From Nemertoderma westbladi (lineage: Eukaryota; Xenacoelomorpha; Nemertodermatida; Nemertodermatidae): a stretch of 64,000 bases of DNA. The notes beneath the pieces were generated by a model. That model had not been told where the DNA came from, searched no databases, and saw only the letters and a list, made by a program, of their open reading frames with translations. The translations under genes and the position numbers were made by a program. The DNA lies in the NCBI GenBank assembly GCA_032718475.1, contig JAUCBJ010004675.1, forward strand, positions 1 to 64,000, given 5' to 3'. Each line of letters opens with the position of its first letter. Positions within the stretch are counted from its first letter, which is position 1. Below, piece after piece: positions 29,010 through 40,349 of the stretch.

Positions 29010-31355
29010 AAAGCTCGCATGTGTTATAAAACACAATACTAAAACATACGCAACAAAAATAATATAGAACACTTACTTAACCTCTGAACACATTTAGGTG
29101 CTCGTATGTGTTATAAAACACAATACTAAAACATATGCAACAAAACTAATATAGAACACTTAGAACACATTTAGGTGCTCGTATGTGTTATAAAACACAA
29201 TACTAAAACATACGCAACAAAAGTAATATAGAACACTTAGAACACATTTAGGTGCTCGTATGTGTTATAAAACACAATACTAAAACATACGCAACAAAAC
29301 TAATATAGAACACTTAGAACACATTTAGGTGCTCGTATGTGTTATAAAACACAATACTAAAACATACGCAACAAAAGTAATATAGAACACTTAGAACACA
29401 TTTAGGTGCTCGTATGTGTTATAAAACACAATACTAAAACATACGCAACAAAACTAATATAGAACACTTAGAACACATTTAGGTGCTCGTATGTGTTATC
29501 AAACACAATACTAAAACATACGCAACAAAACTAATATAGAACACTTAGAACACATTTAGGTGCTCGTATGTGTTATATAACACAATACTAAAACATACGC
29601 AACAAAACTAATATAGAACACTTAGAACACATTTAGGTGCTTGTATGTGTTATAAAACACAATACTAAAACATACGCAACAAAACTAATATAGAACACTT
29701 AGAAAACATTTAGGTGCTCGTATGTGATATAAATTACAATACTAAAACATACGCAACAAAACTAATATAGAACACTTAGAACACATTTAGGTGCTTGTAT
29801 GTGTTATAAAACACAATACTAAAACATACGCAACAAAACTAATATAGAACACTTAGAACACATTTAGGTGCTCGTATATGTTATAAAATACAATGCTAAA
29901 ACATACGCAACAAAACGAATATAGAAAACTTACTTAACCTCTGAACACATTTAGGTGCTCGTATGTGTTATAAAACTCAATACTAAAACATACGCAACAA
30001 AACTAATATAGAACACTTAGAACACATTTAGGTGCTCGTATGTGTTATAAAACACAATACTAAAATATACGCAACAAAACTAATATAGAACACTTAGAGC
30101 ACATTTAGGTGCTCGTATGTGTTATAAAACACAATACTAAAACATACGCAACAAAACTAATATAGAACACTTAGAACACATTTAGGTGCTCGTATGTGTT
30201 ATCAAACACAATACTAAAACATACGCAACAAAACTAATATAGAACACTTAGAACACATTTAGGTGCTCGTATGTGTTATAAAACACAATACTAAAACATA
30301 TGCAACAAAACTAATATAGAACACTTAGAACACATTTAGGTGCTCGTATGTGTTATAAAATACAATGGTAAAACATACGCAACAAAAATAATATAGAACA
30401 CTTAGAACACATTTAGGTGCTCGTATGTGATATAAAACACAATACTATAACATACGCAACACAACTAATATAGAAAACTCACTTAACCTCTGAACACATT
30501 TAGGTGCTCGCATGTGTTATAAAATACAATACTAAAACATACGCAACAAAACTAATATAGAACACTTAGAACACATTTAGGTGCTCGTATTTGTTATAAA
30601 ACACAAAACTAAAACATACGCAACACAACTAATATAGAAAACTTAGAACACATTTAGGTGCTCGTATGTGTTATAAAATACAATGGTAAAACATACGCAA
30701 CAAAACTAATATAGAACACTTAGAACACATTTAGGTGCTCGTATGTGATATTAAACACATTACTAAAACATACGCAACACAACTAATATAGAAAACTTAC
30801 TTAACCTCTGAACACATTTAGGTGCTCGCATGTGTTATAAAATACAATACTAAAACATACGCAACACAACTAATATAGAAAACTTACTTAACCTCTGAAC
30901 ACATTTAGGTGCTCGCATGTGTTATAAAATACAATACTAAAACATACGCAACAAAACTAATATAGAACACTTAGAACACATTTAGGTGCTCGTATGTGTT
31001 ATAAAACACAATACCAAAACATACGTAACACAACTAATATAGAAAACTTAGAACACATTTAGGTGCTCGTATGTGTTATAAAATACAATGGTAAAACATA
31101 CGCAACAAAACTAATATAGAACACTTAGAACACATTTAGGTGCTCGTATGTGTTATAAAACACAATACTAAAACATACGCAACACAACTAATATAGAAAA
31201 CTTACTTAACCTCTGAACACATTTAGGTGCTCGCATGTGTTATAAAATACAATACTAAAACATACGCAACAAAACTAATATAGAACACTTAGAACACATT
31301 TAGGTGCTCGTATGTGTTATAAAACACAATACTAAAACATACGCAACACAACTAA
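29010..31355. repeat. 77-bp satellite (about 30 copies)
   Basis: The unit runs from GTGCTCGTATGTGTTATAAA through AACATACGCAACAAAACTAA to ACACATTTAG. Some units carry an 11-bp longer junction (CTTACTTAACCTCTGAACAC). Each unit contains the arms CGTATGTGTT and AACATACG, and GTGTTATAAAACAC can pair as well. The array cuts off the RT of the LINE at 31356. Confidence 0.95.
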
Positions 31356-33000
31356 GTAGTGCGTGCGAGGTAGAAATTTTGGGCCGAAAACCGAACTGGG
31401 AATTAGTTAATATTTTATATTTAGTTAGATAAGCGAGTAGCTGGGAGTTTATTATTTGTTCGAATATTTTACTGAGGACTGGGAGAAGTGATATTGGTCT
31501 ATAGTTGTTAGAATCAGTTGGATCGTCAGCTTTGTATGAAGGAATAACAACCACGTTTTACGAATATTTTTAGAATTGTTTTCAAATTGAGTGGAGTAGT
31601 ATTGTTTTTCCGCTGATCGCAACGTTGAAGTCAATTTATTTCTGTAACATTTGAACTTTTTGGAATTTGTTTCTGTGGGATATTTTAAGTATTGACGATA
31701 GTCTATTTTTAGTTAGGGTACTATTTATTAGAGCATCAGTTATCCAGGGTTTATTTGGTACCTTTCGTGGGGGGACAATTTTTTTTGGTACGTGTTTGCT
31801 GCAAATATTTTCCAAGTCCTTATAAAATAGATCAAATTTTTTTTATCTGGAATATTGTTTGAGTTGAATGTCCGAATTCGGTGATTTAATTTCTTTAATA
31901 AAATTCTGTGAGTTAAATTTAGAAAAGTCAAATACAGAGTAATTTTTTGGTTTATTAAAATAACAAGAATAATTTTGGAGTAGAGTAAATGTCGGTTGAT
32001 GGTCAGATGTCCCGATTTTAACACGAAAAGTACCAGATTTAGTAACTGAAGTTGTGATGTTCGTAATTATATGGTATATACATGATTTGGTCCAAGGAGT
32101 TACGCGTGTAGGGTCATTTATTAATTGAATAAAGCCATATGAGTTGAGTAGGTTAATATATTCCATGGGATTATCTTGAGATGTATGTAGTGTGTTAAAT
32201 GTTAGTGTCTCCAGTTATAATGACGTCACAGTGCGAGTTAGCTAGATTAGATAAGGAAGAATCTAGTATAGAGAGAAAGTGTTCACGTTGTATAGCTTGC
32301 GTTACTGGTATAGAGTTCCTATAACTAGAGGTTTAGATTTTTGTCGTTTTATTTCAATCCAGGAGCTTTCAAGATCGCTAATTGTTAGATCGTCCCTTTT
32401 TGATACCTCGAGAGATTCTTTGACGTATATAGCAGCCCCCCCTCTATTTAATTTGCCAGTTTTACGGTTACCTAAAAATGGATCTTTGTAGCCACTAATT
32501 TTTATACTGTTACCAGGTGAGTTGTCCGTTAGAAATGTTTCAGAAAAGGTAAGTAAGTATGTCAAATTTGTTGTCAATTGTCAATAAAAAATCAGTTATG
32601 GCAGATAAATTGGCTGGTAAACTACGGCAGTTAAACTGAAACACAGAAAGCGAAGGATTATTGTCTGTAAATTTATTTTCGTTATTAAACATTTTTTCAG
32701 TGTAAGTACCTCCGTCTATATTTAGGTTTGTTAAATTACTATCAGGGTCGAGATGAGAAAATGTTTGATTAAAAATATTAATTTGGGATGATACATTATA
32801 ACCAGGAAATATGTCTAAATCATCTGTACTAACTGTGAAAAAAGGGAAAATTTGAGAATAACAGTATATACAATAAATGTCAGTTCGATTTCGCTCAGCA
32901 ATGAATAGTTCAGTCGGAAGTAGGTATGAGACACAGGGTAAGTGATATTGAACGGTGCATAGACTACAAATTATTATACTCATCAGTCGGATCGAATCTA
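31356..33000 (-). mobile_element. CR1/Jockey-like LINE fragment, decayed
   Basis: Read on the minus strand from 32983. A Cys-rich PHD-like segment (IICSLCTVQYHLPCVSY...IYCIYC) is followed by the start of an endonuclease (FQFNCRSLPANLSAI). Then come SETFL and GGAAIYVKES at about 32550-32400, TSDHQPTF at about 32000, and the first RT blocks NYRPISLLPVLSKIFE and FGFRPKISTSHAL at about 31490-31380. Several frameshifts separate these parts, and the RT is cut off by the 77-bp satellite. The order PHD, endonuclease, RT is typical of CR1-type LINEs. Confidence 0.8.
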
Positions 33001-33487
33001 GAATAGCAAAAATTACAGAAGTCGGGGGTGTGAAACATGGAGCAGTTGCACGCGGGGAAGGAGGAGGAAGGGAGGGGGGGGGGGGGGGGGGGGGTTACAA
33101 CAATATATCCTAGAGTTTACGTAGACAACAAAAAAGCACGCACCAAAAGTAACACAGAATGGCCTACGTGAGGTACCGATAAATTATACCGCTACACTGC
33201 ACTAACATAAGGAAAAGCCTCTACTGAGCTTTATAATGTAGCATTAAAAACTAGTCCTAATTAACGAATATATAGTGGATATTGTTCTTGAGAATTAATA
33301 CAGTTCTAAATTGGACTTATTCTGAGATGTAATTAGTATAAAATTAGAGTGACCCATCATGGCAGTAAACAACCATCAAGTATAGAGTGGCCTATTACTC
33401 TAGATATCAGTTTCGGGATCATCGATGATCGGGGTAAAACTTGAGCGCAATCGACGAACGGAAGTGTTTGGACCGTGGTCGCCGGGA
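33001..33487. other. Non-coding spacer with a long G-run
   Basis: A run of more than 20 G, with few interruptions, lies at about 33070-33096. The remainder shows no gene. Confidence 0.6.
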
Positions 33488-36256
33488 GATCCATATCCGG
33501 AATTGAGGACCTTAGGTTTATTACTAAATCTAGAATAGCTGGGATGACATATTATTGGTAGATGTGTGTCTGGAGATCCGTTGAAACATAGCGGAATTGA
33601 GGACCTTAGGTTTATTACTAAATCTAGAATAGCTGGGATGTGATGGGATGAGATTATTGAAAGATGTGTGTCTGGAGGTCCGGTGAAACATAGCGGAATT
33701 GAGGACCTTACGTTTATTAGTAAATCTAGAATAGCTGGAATGGGATGACATATTATTGGTAGATGTGTGTCTGGAGGTCCGTTGAAACATAACGGAATTG
33801 AGGACCTTAGGTTTATTACTAAATCTAGAATAGCTGGGATGACATATTATTGGTAGATGTGTGTCTGGAGGTCCGTTGAAACATAGCGGAATTGAGGACC
33901 TTAGGTTTATTAGTAAATCTAGAATAGCTGGGATGGGATGACATATTATTGGTAGATGTGTGTCTGGAGGTCCGTTGAAACATAGCGGAATTGAGGACCT
34001 TAGGTTTATTACTAAATCTAGAATAGCTGGGATGGGATGACATATTATTGGTAGATGTGTGTCTGGAGGTCCGTTGAAACATAGCGGAATTGGGGACCTT
34101 AGGTTTATTACTAAATCTAGAATAGCTGGGATGGGATGACATATTATTGGTAGATGTGTGTCTGGAGGTCCGTTGAAACATAGCGGAATTGAGGACCTTA
34201 GGTTTATTAGTAAATCTAGAATAGCTGGGATGGGATGACATATTATTGGTAGATGTGTGTCTGGAGGTCCGTTGAAACATAGCGGAATTGAGGACCTTAG
34301 GTTTATTAGTAAATCTAGAATAGCTGGGATGGGATGACATATTATTGGTAGATGTGTGTCTGGAGATCCGTTGAAACATAGCGGAATTGAGGACCTTAGG
34401 TTTATTAGTAAATCTAGAATAGCTGGGATGGGATGACATATTATTGGTAGATGTGTGTCTGGAGATCCGTTGAAACATAGCGGAATTGAGGACCTTAGGT
34501 TTATTAGTAAATCTAGAATAGCTGGGATGGGATGACATATTATTGGTAGATGTGTGTCTGGAGATCCGTTGAAACATAGCGGAATTGAGGACCTTAGGTT
34601 TATTAGTAAATCTAGAATAGCTGGGATGTGATGACATATTATTGGTAGATGTGTGTCTGGAGATCCGTTGAAACATAGCGGAATTGAGGACCTTAGGTTT
34701 ATTACTAAATCTAGAATAGCTGGGATGGGATGACATATTATTGGTAGATGTGTGTCTGGAGATCCGTTGAAACATAGCGGAATTGAGGACCTTAGGTTTA
34801 TTAGTAAATCTAGAATAGCTGGGATGGGATGACATATTATTGGTAGATGTGTGTCTGGAGATCCGTTGAAACATAGCGGAATTGAGGACCTTAGGTTTAT
34901 TAGTAAATCTAGAATAGCTGGGATGGGATGACATATTATTGGTAGATGTGTGTCTGGAGGTCCGTTGAAACATAGCGGAATTGAGGACCTTAGGTTTATT
35001 ACTAAATCTAGAATAGCTGGGATGGGATGACATATTATTGGTAGATGTGTGTCTGGAGGTCCGTTGAAACATAGCGGAATTGAGGACCTTAGGTTTATTA
35101 GTAAATCTAGAATAGCTGGGATGTGATGACATATTATTGGTAGATGTGTGTCTGGAGATCCGTTGAAACATAGCGGAATTGAGGACCTTAGGTTTATTAG
35201 TAAATCTAGAATAGCTGGGATGGGATGACATATTATTGGTAGATGTGTGTCTGGAGATCCGTTGAAACATAGCGGAATTGAGGACCTTAGGTTTATTAGT
35301 AAATCTAGAATAGCTGGGATGTGATACATATTATTGGTAGATGTGTATCTGGAGGTCCGTGAAACATAGCGGAATTGAGGACCTTAGGTTTATTAGTAAA
35401 TCTAGTTTAGCTGGGATGTGATAACATATTATTGGTAGATGTGTGTCTGGAGATCCGTTGAAACATAGCGGAATTGAGGACCTTAGGTTTATTAGTAAAT
35501 CTAGAATAGCTGGGATGGGATGACATATTATTGGTAGATGTGTGTCTGGAGGTCCGTTGAAACATAGCGGAATTGAGGACCTTAGGTTTATTAGTAAATC
35601 TAGAATAGCTGGGATGGGATGACATATTATTGGTAGATGTGTGTCTGGAGGTCCGTTGAAACATAGCGGAATTGAGGACCTTAGGTTTATTAGTAAATCT
35701 AGAATAGCTGGGATGGGATGACATATTATTGGTAGATGTGTGTCTGGAGGTCCGTTGAAACATAGCGGAATTGAGGACCTTAGGTTTATTAGTAAATCTA
35801 GAATAGCTGGGATGGGATGACATATTATTGGAAGATGTGTGTCTGGAGGTCCGTTGAAACATAGCGGAATTGAGGACCTTAGGTTTATTAGTAAATCTAG
35901 AATAGCTGGGATGGGATGACATATTATTGGTAGATGTGTGTCTGGAGGTCCGTTGAAACATAGCGGAATTGAGGACCTTAGGTTTATTAGTAAATCTAGA
36001 ATAGCTGGGATGGGATGACATATTATTGGTAGATGTGTGTCTGGAGGTCCGTTGAAACATAGCGGAATTGAGGACCTTAGGTTTATTAGTAAATCTAGAA
36101 TAGCTGGGATGGGATGACATATTATTGGTAGATGTGTGTCTGGAGGTCCGTTGAAACATAGCGGAATTGAGGACCTTAGGTTTATTAGTAAATCTAGAAT
36201 AGCTGGGATGGGATGACATATTATTGGAAGATGTGTGTCTGGAGGTCCGTTGAAAC
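33488..36256. repeat. 99-bp satellite (about 28 copies)
   Basis: The unit begins GGTCCGTTGAAACATAGCGG and contains GAGGACCTTAGGTTTATTAG, TCTAGAATAGCTGGGATG and GACATATTATTGGTAGATGT. A few copies are shortened by 5 bp (missing one GGATG). Copies differ by only a few bases, for example GGAG(A/G)TCCG and TTA(G/C)TAAATC, so the array was homogenised recently. Because 99 is a multiple of three, the minus strand shows long repetitive open frames (33-residue unit) in two phases. I regard these as by-products. Confidence 0.95.
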
Positions 36257-36611
36257 AATTAAATTTTGAATGTTTCTTATTTATTTAATAAATTATTCAA
36301 TGTAGAATATAGAACATACAGAACATTTAAACTATTAATGTACAAAATGTTTATTATTAGATTATACTAAATTTATAAATCTAAAAGTTTAAATTTTACA
36401 AATGCAAGCAACAAGGCAACATTATTTCTGCGATGGAAAATAATTCTAACTTTAATGCTTAATAGGTTGTATTAATTGTACATCAATCATCAATTTTATA
36501 TTTATTTGCCTTGCTACGCGGACCTAACAATATTTATAATGTAATAAAGACAACAACAAAGAAATACTATGGAAAAACTTATCTAAGTTCTTTTGAGTTC
36601 ATAATTGTCAA
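36257..36611. other. AT-rich stretch, probable 3' untranslated region of the minus-strand gene
   Basis: A minus-strand AATAAA (TTTATT on the plus strand, about 36498) lies roughly 110 bases after the stop of the exon at 36612, which suits a poly(A) signal. No coding region is seen. Confidence 0.5.
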
Positions 36612-36955
36612 TCAAAATTGCACTAGCGAGTTTTTGTTATTTCTTATATAGTCTTTTATATTTCTCCAAGTTCTATCTTTTAAGACGGGAAATGTTGTTG
36701 ATCGTATAGACTCTATGACCTTTTTTCCAGGGAGTTCCGTTGTTTTTGTAGCTCGTAATCCTTTCATTACGGCCTCCCTCTCCTCCTTAGTCCAGGGTCG
36801 TTTATTTGAAACGCGATTTCTTTTCTTAGGTGACTCCTCTCTCTCAATTGCTTTCCTTTTTTTGGTTTCCCGGCCTTCATCATCTGTGCAATTGGAGCAT
36901 CTGGCAATCATTGGCAACTCCATCTGCGCAGGTTGTGCGTCTTCTCTGTTCATAT
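36612..36955 (-). CDS. Terminal exon of a gene with a C-terminal Myb/SANT-like domain
   Basis: The exon starts after an acceptor site (TTTGTTACAG, last base 36956) and ends at the stop at 36612. It encodes an acidic/basic nuclear-localisation-like stretch (ETKKRKAIEREESPKKRNR) followed by a compact domain. That domain carries KRPWTKEEREAV, LPGKKVIE and LKDRTWRNIKDYIRN, with Trp residues spaced as in SANT/Myb-like helix-turn-helix folds. Such a C-terminus is seen in many uncharacterised invertebrate proteins, often transposon-related. The phase fits exactly with the upstream exon at 38910-38999 (a split Asp codon). A role in DNA binding is inferred. Further 5' exons are not identified. Confidence 0.7.
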
Positions 36956-38909
36956 CTGTAACAAATCATTCCAACAAAATCATACCGCTATTTATTGTTT
37001 CTATTATCAAGTGCAAATACAATTTATTTTATTGGAAGATTTCAGAACAATGTTCTACAAGGTGTTCCCATTTTTTTTTAACGAAATTAAATTTTCTGTC
37101 GGTGTCAGTTCGTTTAATTTCAGTTTAATTTATAAATATATTTCTAATTAATAATATTTATTAATAAGTGAGTAAGTAAGTAAGTGAGTAAGTAAGTAAG
37201 GGGGGGGGGGGGGTACACCACCCTATGGACCTTTTTTGCAAATGGCTATAATTTCTGCTTGTTTGAATTGCTTGTATGTATTTTATACCTTTCGGGGGAT
37301 TAACATACGGCCAAAGATTGGGTTCAAAAAAAATTTTCAATTTTGCGTCGCCCTCTAGCGGCCACCAGCAAAATTGTTAATTTCACTTAAGGGCACGTGT
37401 TTGTGGTCAAAATTTAAAAAAATCAAAATTTTTTTTACGGATTCTGGATCAAAATTTAATGGCGATTTCAAACCTGAAAACGACAATGCGAGATCTATTT
37501 TAGCTCTCGAGTTATAGCTGTCTGTTTGTCTGTCAGTCGGTCAGTCTGACGAAATTTAAGAAACATGCAATGTACAATTTTGCCATACTGTAGGAATTTT
37601 CCCGTTTAGTGATTACATTTATAATGTCAGTCTCAACGACGTTTCATGTATTCTAGATTGTCTGTCATTCTGCCTGCCTGCCTGCATGTCTATCTGTCTG
37701 CCTGTCTGTCTTTCTGTTTGTTGGCCTGTCTGTCAGTCAAAAAGTAATGAATGAAATACACAACTGAAAATGTTGTTGTAGAGGTTTTCCTGGTCTATGA
37801 TTCCATTTCTTATGTCCGTTTTAACGGTTAAAGGATTCTAAATGGTCTATTAGGATGTCTGTCCGTCTGTTATATTTTGACGGACAGACCGACATGAATA
37901 CAGACCCAATACAAAGCCAATATATTTAAATATTGACATCAGAAATGGAATCACCGACCAGGAAAACCCCTTTAACAAATACAGCCAGACTGACAGACTG
38001 GAATTCATCAAACGTCAAAACTGACATCGGAAATACAATCACCATCCCAGAAAACCCCCATATCGAAAATTTTAGTTAAGAAGTATTCTTCCTTATTTTT
38101 TCAATACAATTTCAATTATCCCCCCATTTAACATACAATGGCGGGAAGGTTTGAAAACTTTAAATGGATTTTTCACTCATGTACCTGTTTCTCAGGAACT
38201 ACTGGACCAAATTGCATGAAATTTTCAGTATATGTTCTTCTACTAATCCTTATTTATAGGTGGTAGCACATTTAGACATGTGAGTTAGAAATTTAAAAAG
38301 TTACATCTCAAAAAACGGCCAAAATACGTGTTTTTTTCACTTTTTGCAAATAACATTTTTCACTTTGAAAATTTCTGGTGTTCACAATAATTTTTTTATT
38401 TTTTCTGCTACCACGTCTGAGACACATGCAAAATTAATTCCCCTCCAAATTTGGTCAAATCTCCAAATCGTGGTGTTTCATTGTCCGTTCCTTCTCCATT
38501 TGGTACTTCACACTGACTCTAAATGTCATTGTTTGGCTTGGCCTCTAGAGATAGCCTTCCGTCGTGACGCAAAACCTACCAATCAGCTGACTGCCATCAG
38601 CTCAACACTGATTGCATGCAACCGTCTAGGTCCAGTTGCTTTTTAGATTTTTACATACATTGGTCCTTTCGACTGTGGACCGCTAAGGTTTTTTACTTAA
38701 CAGCTTATATATATATCGATATTGATATTGATATCGATGTTGTCATATCATAAGGGCCTAATACTAAAGTCTCTTTTTTACAAAAAATAATGGGATTATT
38801 ATGATCCATTATGATATGATATGAGCCTGTAATTATAAATTAATATTAAAGTTTCTTGAAGCTATCAAACTATCAATCACTTCAAACTATCAATAACTTC
38901 TTAACTTAC
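36956..38909 (-). other. Intron of the SANT-like gene, with repeats
   Basis: The donor is GTAAGT (38904-38909, minus strand) and the acceptor TTACAG (ending at 36956). Inside lie GTAAGTAAGT-type repeats ending in a G-run (37166-37213), a TCTGTCTG-rich stretch (37660-37730) and an inverted repeat. In the last, about 37785-37825 (GGTTTTCCTGGTCTATGATT) pairs with about 37937-37978 (ATTGACATCAGAAATGGAAT...CCAGGAAAACC). A TATCGATATTGATATTGATA stretch lies near 38712. Confidence 0.65.
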
Positions 38910-38999
38910 CCTCCAGAAGATTTAAATCATCCTCTCGAACTGGTGGTGGCGGTACCCCTCCACTTTGCAATGCCATATCTTCCACTAATTTCTCAGTAT
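38910..38999 (-). CDS. Internal exon (90 nt) of the SANT-like gene
   Basis: The exon is flanked by a strong acceptor (ATATTTTACAG) and a strong donor (GGAGG followed by GTAAGT). Only one frame is open; it encodes TEKLVEDMALQ, then a Pro-rich stretch and REDDLNLLE. The last base combines with the first two of the exon at 36955 into one codon and keeps the frame open. It is very short and acidic. Its upstream partner exon is not found in the next kilobase, which is repetitive. Confidence 0.65.
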
Positions 39000-39379
39000 C
39001 TGTAAAATATAATAAACCATTAAATATAATTAAATAATTATATATATATATATATTATATATATAACAAGTAGTACTTCTCCAAACTGCAGAAAGGATAC
39101 ACTAAACCGGTCAGTAACGCCTGACTCCCGAACCCCAGTCATGCAGTAATGTTACGGTACTGCCAGACTACCGAACTACAGTAAGTCTACACACAACACA
39201 ATGGCGACGATACAGTACAAAAACCCTTACCAAACTACAGTAAGCCTACACCCCACACAGGGACGACGATACAGTACAAATGCCCATACAGTATAAACCA
39301 CGCTACCATAATACCAAAACACAAGAAATGGTACAGTATAAACTGCTAGTAAACCATAACAACATAAAAGTAAATTATT
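39000..39379. other. Non-coding stretch with (TA)n
   Basis: A (TA)n microsatellite lies at about 39037-39066. After it come two similar blocks containing CTACACACAACACA / CTACACCCCACACA and ACGATACAGTACAAA (39180-39290). No gene. Confidence 0.6.
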
Positions 39380-39975
39380 AACATAAAAGTAAATTATTAA
39401 CCTATTGACGAAATTGCCAAATTACCGAATCATTATCTAATTAAATTCACATTAAACCAAAGCAAATCCAAGTCAAATGGTAACTATTCACTGCTACTAA
39501 ATTACTGTACTGTACATAAAATAAAAGTAAATTATTAACCTATTGACGGAATTGCCAAATTACCGAAACATTATCTAATTAAATTCACATTAAACCAAAG
39601 CAAATCCAAATCCAATTGTAACTATTCACTGTTACTACATTACTGTACTGTACATAAAATCAAAGTAACTTAATAACCTATTGACGGAATTGCCAAATTA
39701 CCGAAACATTATCCATTTCAATTCACATTAACCAAAGCAAATCCAGAATCAAATAGTTAACTATTCACTGTTACTAAATTACTGTATATAAACTTAAACG
39801 TCACCGTTCGGTTACAAATCACCATGTAATATAATAAACGTTACCAACAAAACCAGTTACAAATTACGGAAACCGAAACATTATCTAATTATATTCACAT
39901 TAAACCAAAGCAAATCCGAATCAAATGGTTACTATTCACTGTTACTAAATTACTGTATATAAATTTAAACGTTAC
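39380..39975. repeat. ~138-bp minisatellite (about four copies)
   Basis: Units share TTATTAACCTATTGACG, AATTGCCAAATTACCGAA, ATTCACATTAAACCAAAGCA and ACTATTCACTG(C/T)TACTA. The spacing of the CCTATTGACG motif is about 138 bp. The last copy is rearranged. Confidence 0.85.
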
Positions 39976-40050
39976 CAACCAACCAGTTACAAATTACAGA
40001 AACCTAAAAATATATAGAGTATAGTTAATACAGCAATATGGTAAATAATT

Positions 40051-40344
40051 TTATTTTACTTGCGCAAAATCATGAGTCGAATTTAAACCTCGTATGTTTG
40101 TCAAAAGAGTACCGATCCAAAAGTTTTCCTGTTTACCCAGCACAACCAAATCCGAACTATCTGTTTTATCAATCAATGTAAAAGTTAAGGTAGAAATATC
40201 AGACCCATGGACATTAATAAAATGACTCCCGATCATACATGTATGCTTTTTGTACTTAATATGTGACTTATAGTTAGATAAACGTGCCTTAAAATTTACA
40301 GAGTAACCAACCCCCTGCAAGTTACAAGCAGAACAGTAAGCCAA
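40051..40344 (-). pseudogene. Penelope-like GIY-YIG endonuclease domain (degenerate, out of frame)
   Basis: The frame, open from about 40370, reads IIYLAYCSAC, then QGVGYSVNFKARLSNYKSHI. These are the positions of the GIY and YIG strands and the catalytic Arg helix of Penelope-type GIY-YIG nucleases. YVG is replaced by VGY-like residues, so the motif is degenerate. It would be joined to the RT frame upstream but for a single-base-scale frameshift near 40345. Confidence 0.75.
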
Positions 40345-40349
40345 ATATA

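Noticed and set aside
29010-31355. Regular 77-bp repeats as a CRISPR array
   Set aside because: There are no unique spacers: whole units are alike, and the genome is eukaryotic.
33530-36258. Long repetitive minus-strand open frames (up to 599 codons) as a real repeat protein gene
   Set aside because: They follow from a 99-bp satellite whose length is divisible by three; two phases are open at once, there is no non-repetitive part, and deletions of 5 bp occur between units.
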